Shown in pieces: positions 54,656 through 62,391 of a stretch of 64,000 nt of DNA. The notes below the pieces were generated by a model. That model did not search any database, was not told where the DNA came from, and worked only from the letters and a program-made list of their open reading frames with translations. The first letter of the stretch is position 1, and each line of letters opens with the position of its first letter. The position numbers and the translations under genes were made by a program. The DNA comes from an uncultured Bacteroidota bacterium (GTDB lineage: Bacteria; Bacteroidota; Bacteroidia; Flavobacteriales; Flavobacteriaceae): assembly GCA_913047695.1 (NCBI GenBank), contig CAJWUI010000002.1, positions 124,001-188,000 on the forward strand, read 5' to 3'.

Positions 54656-54994
54656 TTAATTGGTTGAGTATGCAGAAAAACCTGCATTAGAAAATTTTGG
54701 TTTTACAACTTTATTTTTCTTTATTTTCTTATCAGATTCTTTCTTTACTGAACTTTTTGCAGAACCGTATCCACTATAACCGGAGTTAGCAGTCAGAGAT
54801 GCTTTTATTGATTCGGATTTTTTGAGCGATTTGTTATAAGAATTGATTCTTTCTTCTTCAGTAAATAGTTTTTTATCTCTTTTGTCGATTTTGTCGAATA
54901 CATTTGACTTTGCTTTCCCCTCCTTGGCTTTTGCATCTGAGCAAGAATAGTAAACAGCGCAACAAATTGTTAATAAAATATAGAGCTTTTTCAT
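54656..54994 (-). CDS. Small lipoprotein a of the triplicated operon
   Basis: This 112-residue lipoprotein has lipobox YYSC18. The shared blocks are FDKIDKRDKKLFTEEERINSY, YSGYGS, a Lys-rich middle and GFSAYSTN at the C-terminus. The start is the ATG at 54994 or one two codons earlier at 55000; both give a lipoprotein signal. It follows large lipoprotein A by 13 bases. Function unknown; exposure in the periplasm or at the cell surface is implied only by the lipobox. Confidence 0.78.
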   Translation of the reverse strand: MKKLYILLTICCAVYYSCSDAKAKEGKAKSNVFDKIDKRDKKLFTEEERINSYNKSLKKSESIKASLTANSGYSGYGSAKSSVKKESDKKIKKNKVVKPKFSNAGFSAYSTN

Positions 54995-55007
54995 AGACAT
55001 CAATTTT

Positions 55008-55952
55008 TTATTGAACTCTCCTGTAAACAACACCTCTTCCTGCTTGAAGATTTTCTCTATCTAGAGTATCTTTTGTAATTTGTAGGTACATGTCATCATC
55101 ATAAAAAGAAACTGATGCATAATGGGCAGTTTCTGCATTCCTAGGGGGGAAGTTAGTTACACTACCTAATCCTGAATAAAATTCATTGTACTCAACCATA
55201 TTACCCTTACCGTCATAATCAATTTGCCCATAACCTAAAAAACCTCCGTGCTCAGGGTCATCAACATTTTTGATAAAATTTGTTTGATCAACTACAACCA
55301 TAAAATAGCCATCACGAATTATCTTTAAATCAAGTACAGCATCTGCAGGAACTGTGGTTGTGTCAATAGCAACACCATTTACATATGAAATTTCATAAGC
55401 TCTTTTCCACACCCCATCCATCTTTGATTTTTTAAGTGATGGTAATTTTTCATAATACTCTCCAAACACAATATTTTCTTCTGAGTTGGGAACCCTACCT
55501 CCTAATTGAGTGTATGTTTGGTCATTCAGGTAATAACCGAAAGGGAACTTAATTGAAGAAATGTTTAATGAGTCCTTATTGTATTTCAACCATGGACCAA
55601 ATCCACCACTTCCGTGGGACATGAACTCTGTTAAAGTATCTTTTGAAATTTTAAACTTACCGTAACCACCAGGTGAACCATACGGATCTGTCTTACCAAC
55701 TGCATTATTTACCCATAAGATGTTTCCCTCTGAATAAACCTTTATATTTCTAAAGCCTTCCTCTTCGCCTGTATCATCAATACCGTAAAATAAGGTATCA
55801 ACTGGAGTGCCATTGACAAATTGAATTGTTCCTTTTCTTTCCCAAAAGCCTTCAATCGGAAGTTTGGTTTCGGATGTATTTTCTTTTGGAGCCTCACCAC
55901 AAGAAACCAATAGAAGAATCAATACAATTGTAAAATTTCTTATATAATGCAT
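55008..55952 (-). CDS. Large lipoprotein A of the triplicated operon
   Basis: This 314-residue lipoprotein has lipobox LVSC18. Two repeats start at GFWERKGTIQFVNGTPVDT (near 35) and GVWKRAYEISYVNGVAIDT (near 179); each contains a GGYGKF/GGFLGYG element, and the protein ends GVVYRRVQ. It is the first gene of the operon A-a-B-b-C-c. The 92-base gap 55953-56044 to the divergent kinase gene must hold both promoters; I see no exact TAnnTTTG in it. The repeats suggest two lipocalin-like barrels arising by internal duplication; no ligand is evident. Confidence 0.8.
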   Translation of the reverse strand: MHYIRNFTIVLILLLVSCGEAPKENTSETKLPIEGFWERKGTIQFVNGTPVDTLFYGIDDTGEEEGFRNIKVYSEGNILWVNNAVGKTDPYGSPGGYGKFKISKDTLTEFMSHGSGGFGPWLKYNKDSLNISSIKFPFGYYLNDQTYTQLGGRVPNSEENIVFGEYYEKLPSLKKSKMDGVWKRAYEISYVNGVAIDTTTVPADAVLDLKIIRDGYFMVVVDQTNFIKNVDDPEHGGFLGYGQIDYDGKGNMVEYNEFYSGLGSVTNFPPRNAETAHYASVSFYDDDMYLQITKDTLDRENLQAGRGVVYRRVQ

Positions 55953-56044
55953 ATTGAAAAATTATTATTGATTTATGATTAATTTTATATAAATATAAAT
56001 TTTATCTAAATTAGATCCAAGTATTCATAAACCAATTTTAGATA

Positions 56045-56467
56045 ATGAAGAAAAACCCTACAGTCGAACTAAAACTACCTATTTTAAAGGATATGGAGCT
56101 TGTTGCAACACATACCTCTGATGTTGTAGCTAAACACATGAATTTATCTGAGGAAAAATCTGCTGAAATTTCAATGGCACTCATCGAAGCATGTATAAAT
56201 GCCTTCGAGCACTCGGAGACAAAAGAGGACATCTATATTCATTATATTATAAGTGATGAAAAGCTTACTATAAAAGTAATCGACAAGGGGGTTGGATTCG
56301 ATGCTTCATCAATAGAATTACCCAATATTGATCAGAAAATTACTGATGAAAGAAAAAGAGGTTGGGGCCTTATGCTAATCAAAGAACTAATGGATAAAGT
56401 TGATTATGAGTCTGATAATACGGGAACAACATTAACTATGACAAAAAATAAAGAAACCGATGAGTAG
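56045..56467 (+). CDS. RsbW/SpoIIAB-like anti-sigma factor kinase
   Basis: This 140-residue protein is a stand-alone GHKL ATPase: N box in EACINAFEHSE (about 48-58), G1 box DKGVGFD (about 79-85) and G2 region KRGWGLMLIKELMD (about 104-117). Proteins of this size act as anti-sigma kinases that phosphorylate a STAS protein on Ser. Its stop overlaps the STAS gene by 8 bases, as in rsbV-rsbW or spoIIAA-spoIIAB pairs. No sigma factor gene is in the window, so its second target is unknown. Confidence 0.9.
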   Translation: MKKNPTVELKLPILKDMELVATHTSDVVAKHMNLSEEKSAEISMALIEACINAFEHSETKEDIYIHYIISDEKLTIKVIDKGVGFDASSIELPNIDQKITDERKRGWGLMLIKELMDKVDYESDNTGTTLTMTKNKETDE

Positions 56468-56801
56468 TATAACAAACAAGAGCATAAGAGACGGGATTGT
56501 AATTATTTCAACGGAAGGTTATTTTAATAAAGATCTTGGTGAGGCCTTAAAAGCAATTGCTGATGAAGAAATTAAAAATGGGCATAAAAGCTTTCTAATT
56601 AATCTTGAAAACTCAAAAATAGTGAACAGTATCGGAGCTTCTATTTTAATTGAGATAATCGAAGATTTACAATCAATGGATGGCTCTCTAAACTTCTGTA
56701 ATTTGGCTCCAATTATTGCTAAGACTTTTAAAATCATGGGATTAACAAAGTATTGTGAAACTTTCGAAAATGAAGATGCAGCCATAGCTAAATTGGCATA
56801 A
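56460..56801 (+). CDS. STAS-domain anti-sigma factor antagonist (RsbV-like)
   Basis: This 113-residue single STAS domain has NLENSKIVNS57IGASIL at the phosphorylation site. Ser57 aligns with the Ser phosphorylated in RsbV and SpoIIAA; the usual Asp before it is Asn. The unphosphorylated form should bind the kinase encoded just upstream. The SpoIIE-type phosphatase at 48705-51974 is the likely phosphatase. It is directly followed by the cyclase gene, with no base between stop and start. Confidence 0.9.
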   Translation: MSSITNKSIRDGIVIISTEGYFNKDLGEALKAIADEEIKNGHKSFLINLENSKIVNSIGASILIEIIEDLQSMDGSLNFCNLAPIIAKTFKIMGLTKYCETFENEDAAIAKLA

Positions 56802-58757
56802 ATGCAACTTGATCTTTCGTCTTTCTCAAAACTTTATGATAAAGAGAAACTTCCAAATAAAAAAATAGATTTTATTGTTAGTTGGCTTGAAAAAAAAGGA
56901 TTTCAAGTAAAGTTTTTCGTAGATAAAAAAAACCTTTTTTCAAAATCAAAAAAATCGGCCTTTGTTAAGGTGGAAAGCTTAGACTTCTCAAGTCTATTTT
57001 CAAGTAAAAATCTGCTTCCCTATTCTAAAATTTCTAAATATTTTCAGATTAATTTATTCGATAGTAATAATATTTCACCAAACAACATTGAGGGCTTAGT
57101 TGCTGGATTAAAGGTAAAATCCTCTTACGTTGGAGCGTTTTATCTATGGAATCCAAAAATTGATAGTCAGGATTTGATTACAACAATTGATTATTTTAAG
57201 CATTTGGTTCAATCAAATTTTAGAGAGTTGCTTCTAAGTAAAAAGTTAAGAAAAAACACTTCAGATTTAAGAGATAAAAAATTAGAAATAGAATCATTTA
57301 TTGATATATCAGAGTTATTAAGTGGAACTAGTGAATCAGAAATTTTATTTCAAAAACTTTTAGAATATTTAGTATTTACTATGAATGCATCGAAAGGAGT
57401 AATTCTTTCAAAAGAACCAAATTCAGGAATATATGAGTTAAAAGCAACATTAGGGATTGAAGATGATCTTGATAAAAAAATCTTTAGAGAGAATAAGGGG
57501 GTTTTGTCTTTACTAAAGAAAGAAAAAAAATCGTTGCTGCTGAATTTTTCAGAGGATTTACCATTACTCTCATTTTCTAATAAAAATTCTGTGGTTGGTC
57601 CTTTCTTAAATGGTAAAAATCTAAATGGTTGTATAATATTATATGACAAGGAAAGTAGAAAAGGTTTTGTTGATTTTGATCAATACGACCTTAGGTTTTT
57701 CAATTCCATTGTCAAAAAAATCTCTTTGTCTTACAACAATTTAATCCTTTTAGACAATGTCAAAAAATCCAAAAAACTAATTGATAACATAATGTCTTCC
57801 ATTTCAACTGGGATAGTTAAAATTAATCTAATGGGTGAAATTGAGTATATCAATGATTCAGCAATAGAAATTTTTCAGCTCGATAAATCAATATTATTAG
57901 ATAATCATTACGCTATTGTTTTTGAGAGTAACCCAGATCTTACAGAATTAATTGAATTTGCAGAAAGTAGAAATCATATCCTTTATGAGGAAAATTTAAG
58001 AGTAAAAAAACAAGACAGTAACGAAACTAATATCAACCTAACCATTTCCCCTGTTTTTGACGATGGTGTTAACTCCGGTTCAGTTATTTCTTTTGAAGAT
58101 TTATCTGATATAAATAAAGTGAAATCAACCTTTAAAAAATACGTATCAGAAAATATAGTAGATGAATTGTTATTGAATGAACATTCTTTAGAGCTGGGTG
58201 GAGTAGAACAGGAGGTTTGTGTATTATTTTCAGATATTAGAGGCTTTACTTCAATGTCAGAACGTATGGAGCCTTCGAAAGTGGTTACACTTTTGAACAG
58301 TTTCTTTGATAAGATGATAGATGTCGTCTTTAAATATGACGGTACTCTTGACAAAATAATAGGTGACGAACTAATGGTTTTGTATGGTGCTCCGTTAAAA
58401 AAAACAGATGATATTTTAAATGCTGTAAAAACAGCAAAAGAAATGTTTACTACCCTTGATAAATTCAATATAAAAATGTTAGAAGAAGGATATCCTAAAT
58501 TGAATATTGGAATTGGAATTAATTATGGTAAAGTTATATGTGGTAATATTGGATCTGAGCAACAGATGAACTACACAGTGATTGGAGATACTGTAAATTT
58601 GGCTTCAAGATTGTGTTCGGCAGCAAAACCTGGAGAAATTATAATTTCTGATAGTGTATATAAAAATCTAGATAATACTATTGGCTTTTCGTTGAACGAA
58701 AAATTAAGTCTAAAAGGGAAGAAGCAACCTGTAAAAAGTTGGAAATTTACTTATTAA
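56802..58757 (+). CDS. Class III nucleotide cyclase with PAS and GAF-like domains
   Basis: This 651-residue protein has an N-terminal region (about 1-150) I cannot assign, a GAF-like part (about 165-320), a PAS domain (about 335-440) and a class III cyclase domain (about 470-651). Metal Asp residues are D478 (FSDIRGF) and D522 (IGDELM); the base-selecting pair is K518/T592 and the transition-state pair N599/R603. Lys/Thr at the selecting positions is typical of adenylate cyclases, so cAMP is the expected product. It starts immediately after the STAS stop and is clearly in that operon. Its stop touches the PycTM-like gene. Confidence 0.92.
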   Translation: MQLDLSSFSKLYDKEKLPNKKIDFIVSWLEKKGFQVKFFVDKKNLFSKSKKSAFVKVESLDFSSLFSSKNLLPYSKISKYFQINLFDSNNISPNNIEGLVAGLKVKSSYVGAFYLWNPKIDSQDLITTIDYFKHLVQSNFRELLLSKKLRKNTSDLRDKKLEIESFIDISELLSGTSESEILFQKLLEYLVFTMNASKGVILSKEPNSGIYELKATLGIEDDLDKKIFRENKGVLSLLKKEKKSLLLNFSEDLPLLSFSNKNSVVGPFLNGKNLNGCIILYDKESRKGFVDFDQYDLRFFNSIVKKISLSYNNLILLDNVKKSKKLIDNIMSSISTGIVKINLMGEIEYINDSAIEIFQLDKSILLDNHYAIVFESNPDLTELIEFAESRNHILYEENLRVKKQDSNETNINLTISPVFDDGVNSGSVISFEDLSDINKVKSTFKKYVSENIVDELLLNEHSLELGGVEQEVCVLFSDIRGFTSMSERMEPSKVVTLLNSFFDKMIDVVFKYDGTLDKIIGDELMVLYGAPLKKTDDILNAVKTAKEMFTTLDKFNIKMLEEGYPKLNIGIGINYGKVICGNIGSEQQMNYTVIGDTVNLASRLCSAAKPGEIIISDSVYKNLDNTIGFSLNEKLSLKGKKQPVKSWKFTY

Positions 58758-59291
58758 TTATATAGCATAAATGCTTATAAAAAACAGTGTTATAAAAATA
58801 AGTGATCTTAATAAATGCTTAAGTCCCTTATTTACATTTAGAAATTTAGTTGATGCTATATTTGCTGTGGCATAAACAGATTGGGTTAAGTGTTTTCTAT
58901 ACGTATTTTCATCATTTAGTACTTCCTCCAAAGAATCAAAAAAGTTTTCAAAATTTTTATATTTTGAAACATCTCCAAAAAATAGAGGAGATTTTTTAAC
59001 AGTAAAATCAAACCTCGGTAGAATACACATTACACATCTTCTCAAAGATGCAATTATAAAAAAAAAGGATACGCCAAGAAGTAGAACGTGGACAATACCA
59101 GAAAAACCGGTTGAAAAAGAATAAATATTTTCTTCATCTAAAATATCCAAAGTATAACCTAAACCAAAAATTAGACTATAAATTGATATTATTGCAGTAG
59201 CTTTAACCTCAGCAAATTGAATCTGACCATAGTTGTAATTGATCACATTCCAATAATCTTCAATATCTATATTTTTGAGTTTACTACCCAT
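58758..59291 (-). CDS. PycTM-like membrane protein (Pycsar effector family, DUF5706)
   Basis: This 177-residue protein has an amphipathic N-terminus with IQFAEVKATAIISIYSLIFG (about 24-43), a second helix (about 66-86), the SPLFFGDVSKY block (about 100-110), a charged helix, and a last helix (about 158-176). AEVKA, the LFFG block and the VYATANIASTK region match the DUF5706 effector family, which in Pycsar defence oligomerises on cyclic pyrimidine nucleotide and disrupts the membrane. The neighbouring cyclase looks ATP-specific and is convergent rather than in one operon, so a defence role is uncertain; a cyclic-nucleotide-gated membrane protein is a reasonable inference. Confidence 0.7.
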   Translation of the reverse strand: MGSKLKNIDIEDYWNVINYNYGQIQFAEVKATAIISIYSLIFGLGYTLDILDEENIYSFSTGFSGIVHVLLLGVSFFFIIASLRRCVMCILPRFDFTVKKSPLFFGDVSKYKNFENFFDSLEEVLNDENTYRKHLTQSVYATANIASTKFLNVNKGLKHLLRSLIFITLFFISIYAI

Positions 59292-59342
59292 TAATGTTTA
59301 CAATTGGTTTATTTGTTATCTTTCTAAATATAGAAATTTAAA

Positions 59343-59510
59343 TTGAGAAAAATAAGAAGTAAAAGCTGCCAGCGTTGCCAAAAAACAGAGGGTATTATGT
59401 TCAGAGTTGTCTACCAAAATAATTTAGGGTGGCAATTTTTGTGTAAAAAATGTGTGCTCGAGGTGAAGGGAAGTACCTCATATAAATATGGAGGTACTTG
59501 GAAAAGATAA
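59343..59510 (+). CDS. 55-residue zinc-ribbon protein
   Basis: The short frame encodes a basic protein with SCQRC (residues 8-12) and LCKKC (33-37), a CxxC-CxxC zinc ribbon, and ends KYGGTWKR. Similar ~55-residue proteins with this YGGTWK ending occur in flavobacteria and cyanobacteria as unannotated small genes. The TTG at 59343 is the only possible start: an in-frame TAG lies 12 bases upstream. A near match to the -7 box (TATCTTTC, 59317-59324) lies 19 bases before it. Nucleic-acid binding is plausible but unproven. Confidence 0.75.
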   Translation: MRKIRSKSCQRCQKTEGIMFRVVYQNNLGWQFLCKKCVLEVKGSTSYKYGGTWKR

Positions 59511-59525
59511 GATTTTCAATATTTA

Positions 59526-59963
59526 TTAAAGATCAGGACAAAGAATATCAATACTTTGGTCAGCCTCGTAAAAACTTAAAGTATAGCTTTCAGGGTAAAA
59601 AGAATCACACTCCTTATATGATCTGAATAGCTTATCATCGGTATCAAAATAATAGGAAAAAGTACCACAATGATTTATATTTTCACCGGTTGCTCTTAAT
59701 CCTAGTTTAAGAGTATCGACACCATTTTTTAATATGGTATACTTTATCTCATTACCTCTTACTATTTTTAATTGCTCAGTGTAATCGATACAGACTCCGT
59801 CTTCAACTAGTACTAGTTTAAATGGATTACTTTGCAGTGCCATAAAGTTTGTACCCCTTGTCCAAACTATACCATCTATTTTTTCAAGCAGTAATTGTTC
59901 TTTACTTTCTTTAGTACAGAAAATAAAAAACACGGTTAAAGAAATAATAAAAACTTTTTTCAT
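59526..59963 (-). CDS. Small lipoprotein of unknown function
   Basis: This 145-residue protein has a signal peptide with lipobox FIFC (Cys16) followed by a beta-rich domain containing six further or near-paired cysteines (GVCIDY, NHCGTF, KECDSF, DILCPDL), which could form disulfides. The opening IDGIVWTRG faintly recalls the GVWKR start of the large lipoprotein repeats, but similarity does not extend. Its ATG overlaps the stop of a 31-residue membrane peptide (ATGA), so the two are coupled. Confidence 0.75.
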   Translation of the reverse strand: MKKVFIISLTVFFIFCTKESKEQLLLEKIDGIVWTRGTNFMALQSNPFKLVLVEDGVCIDYTEQLKIVRGNEIKYTILKNGVDTLKLGLRATGENINHCGTFSYYFDTDDKLFRSYKECDSFYPESYTLSFYEADQSIDILCPDL

Positions 59964-60055
59964 TGGTTTTTATTTTTCACAAAGTCTCTTGCTAAGGCAA
60001 TTAAAACGATAATCATTGTGATTACTACTGTGATTGCAACACCTTTAGGAGTCAT
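59960..60055 (-). CDS. 31-residue single-helix membrane peptide
   Basis: The frame encodes MTPKGVAITVVITMIIVLIALARDFVKNKNQ in two parts: a hydrophobic helix (about residues 5-22) and a basic tail RDFVKNKNQ. Its TGA overlaps the ATG of the lipoprotein gene by 4 bases and an exact TAnnTTTG box lies 19 bases before its ATG. These three facts together make a real leader gene likely. Function unknown. Confidence 0.6.
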   Translation of the reverse strand: MTPKGVAITVVITMIIVLIALARDFVKNKNQ

Positions 60056-60073
60056 AGAATTTTTTTAACTCTG

Positions 60074-60081
60074 CAAATATA
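60074..60081 (-). promoter_or_regulatory. Candidate -7 box before the 31-residue peptide
   Basis: The minus strand reads TATATTTG, an exact TAnnTTTG match, 19 bases before the ATG at 60055. No -33 TTG at the expected distance. Confidence 0.45.
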
Positions 60082-60142
60082 AAAAAACACAGTTATTAAA
60101 GTAATTTCGTAGATTGGATTTGAGATTAATAACTTATCTAAC

Positions 60143-60604
60143 TTGATAAAATTAAGAGAAGCTAAATTAAGTGATCTATCAACTTTATTGGATTTTGAAA
60201 AAAGTCTAATTAAATATGAAAGAGCCTTTACCCCAAATCTAAAAAAAAGCAACTTTAATTATTATGATTTAAAATCCTATATACAAGATCCTGATATTTC
60301 AGTTATGGTCGCAGAAAAAAATGGGTCATTGATTGCCTCAGGATATGCTTTAGTTCGATTAAACAAAATTTATAAAAATCCCTCACATATTGTATTTCTT
60401 GGATTTATGTACGTTGTTCCTGAATGCAGGGGGTTGGGCATTAACAAGAAAATTTTAGACTATCTCATAAAATGGGGACAAAAAAAAGGGTATTCAGAAT
60501 TTCAGCTTGATGTTTATGCGCCCAATAAAAGCGCAATCAAAGCTTATAAGAAAATTGGATTTAATTTTGAAACTATAACAATGCGATTAAATATTGAAGA
60601 ATAA
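60143..60604 (+). CDS. GNAT-family N-acetyltransferase
   Basis: This 153-residue protein has the GNAT fold: an N-terminal KLREAKLSDLSTLLDFEK helix, MYVVPECRGLGINKKILDYLIKWGQKKG with the acetyl-CoA motif RGLGIN (about 97-102), and YAPNKSAIKAYKKIGFNF near the C-terminus. The acyl acceptor is unknown. The start is a TTG at 60143; the first ATG lies past the first strand and helix and cannot be right. It is the first of two plus-strand genes before uxaA. Confidence 0.88.
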   Translation: MIKLREAKLSDLSTLLDFEKSLIKYERAFTPNLKKSNFNYYDLKSYIQDPDISVMVAEKNGSLIASGYALVRLNKIYKNPSHIVFLGFMYVVPECRGLGINKKILDYLIKWGQKKGYSEFQLDVYAPNKSAIKAYKKIGFNFETITMRLNIEE

Positions 60605-60689
60605 AATTTCAGTATTTATATAACCAATCAGAACGGAATATTTACTCAATTTCTTTTTTTAAATTTATTCAACTATAAATCAATCCATT

Positions 60690-62267
60690 TTGAAGAAGCA
60701 CTTAATATTTTTTTTAATGTTATACCCAACAATTATTATTTGTCAACAGGGTAATAATATTGATTTAAAAGAAGTTGTAAACACTGCCGCTGTTATCCCA
60801 AGAATCAATATTGATGGTCTTATATACTCGATAAGAGATAGAGATCAAATAATAACAAATCTTCTAAGATCACCTTTCTGGGATGAAGGCTATAAGTTTA
60901 CCATTAACCTTGAAGATTATGATTCTGGCAGAAAATATACTTACCAAAACAAAGGAGTAGTCAGAGTTTTTGTAAATAATATTGAGTTGTCTCGAAGACA
61001 TAATTTCAAAGCTTATGATAATATTAAACTGTTATTGAAAAACGCAGAGGACATATCTGTAATTTCAAGTGCTGAATGGCAAAGAGAGTCGAATTTAAAA
61101 TATCAACGAAATTCCTCTTATTTAAGTTTAGAAATGGGACCTGATGAATTAAACAGACAGGGAGCTTTTTTGGATGAGAAAAAAAAGGTTCCTGTTACTT
61201 TAATAAAAATAAAATCAGACTTAAGCACTGAGGTTGTTTACAACAAAGCGAAAAAAAGGAGTAAGCTAAAAAAACTTTCAGAACTAAAGGTTATTGATAA
61301 AAGTGTAGAGGTCGGTGTCAAAGGGCAAGAGGGCTCTCGTAGATTGATTTTAAGAGCTGGCACTACAGTATATACAGACCAAATAACAACAGTTGAATTA
61401 GAAGGTGTTGATGTGGTAAAAAATGTTGAAGATAACGGAATAATATATTCTCCTGAATTAGTAAATGGACAAATAATTTTCAAAAAAAACCAAAAGTTAA
61501 CAAGACTTAAAAAACAAAGTGACAAATTTTTAAAAATGGGGCTTAACGAATGGGGTATAGATGTAGATGCAAATACATGGTCTCAAGCATTGCGAGCTCA
61601 TCTCAGGGGGAAACAGACCTTTATTACAAGTGACGGGTTACCAATTCTTTTCGGCGCAGTAACACTGGGTGATGAACAACCTGGCCCACTTTGGGTTGTA
61701 GATGGTGTTTATTTGACACAACCTCCAGTAAATGTAAGATCCTTAGCTCCATTAATACGTGAGGTTAACGTTTTAAAATACAATGCGACTAAATATGGTT
61801 CAAGGGGTGCTGCAGGTGTTATTGAAATCAACACTAGTGTTGGTCTATCTGAAGATTTAGGGAACTATAAAAAAAGCTTTGCTATCAGAGGAAAAGAAAA
61901 TATTAGGCTTATGGAAGAATTTCAGAAATATGAAAAGCAATTTATTTTGGAAAGGGAAAAGCTTAACGACTCTAGAAAAATTTTTATCCAATCAAATGAA
62001 GTCGAAAAAGTAGATTCAATTCAAGAATTAATAAATTCATTAACATTAAAAAGTTATTTATTTACAGCTAATTTTGCTATAAATAATGCTGATTACGAAG
62101 TTGCACCATATTTGGCATTGAATAAAATAGGTGATGCAAAACTTAAAATATTAGAGGCCATAGAACAAAAATTATCTCCACAGATTAGGAAGTCTAAATA
62201 TGGAAAAAGATTTATTGAATTTCTAGAGATTAAAAAAAGTAGAGATACTACAAGCACTAAAAATTAA
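60690..62267 (+). CDS. Secreted TonB-plug-like protein without a barrel
   Basis: This 525-residue protein has a signal peptide (to about ICQQ, residue 20) and no recognisable start domain, but residues ~330-400 read as a TonB plug (LWVVDGVYLTQPP, VRSLAPLIREVNVLKYNATKYGSRGAAGVIEINT in parts). After this there is a charged helical region (about 400-525) instead of a barrel. Two glycine-poor beta regions precede the plug. It may be a periplasmic or surface protein that borrows the plug fold for protein contact. The start is a TTG directly before the signal peptide. Confidence 0.7.
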   Translation: MKKHLIFFLMLYPTIIICQQGNNIDLKEVVNTAAVIPRINIDGLIYSIRDRDQIITNLLRSPFWDEGYKFTINLEDYDSGRKYTYQNKGVVRVFVNNIELSRRHNFKAYDNIKLLLKNAEDISVISSAEWQRESNLKYQRNSSYLSLEMGPDELNRQGAFLDEKKKVPVTLIKIKSDLSTEVVYNKAKKRSKLKKLSELKVIDKSVEVGVKGQEGSRRLILRAGTTVYTDQITTVELEGVDVVKNVEDNGIIYSPELVNGQIIFKKNQKLTRLKKQSDKFLKMGLNEWGIDVDANTWSQALRAHLRGKQTFITSDGLPILFGAVTLGDEQPGPLWVVDGVYLTQPPVNVRSLAPLIREVNVLKYNATKYGSRGAAGVIEINTSVGLSEDLGNYKKSFAIRGKENIRLMEEFQKYEKQFILEREKLNDSRKIFIQSNEVEKVDSIQELINSLTLKSYLFTANFAINNADYEVAPYLALNKIGDAKLKILEAIEQKLSPQIRKSKYGKRFIEFLEIKKSRDTTSTKN

Positions 62268-62391
62268 TTTGTCTTTTTCCTAAAATTTAATTTATTTTTA
62301 GTTTTTAACTTTAAGTTAAATCAATTCAGAACCCATTAAAATGCTTAATTATTATTGGATTTTTTAGAATAGTTTTACTTTTAAGTTGGTA

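Noticed and set aside
56802-59291. Canonical Pycsar defence system
   Set aside because: The cyclase has ATP-type selecting residues and is in a different transcription unit from the effector-like gene, so I report only a Pycsar-like relation.
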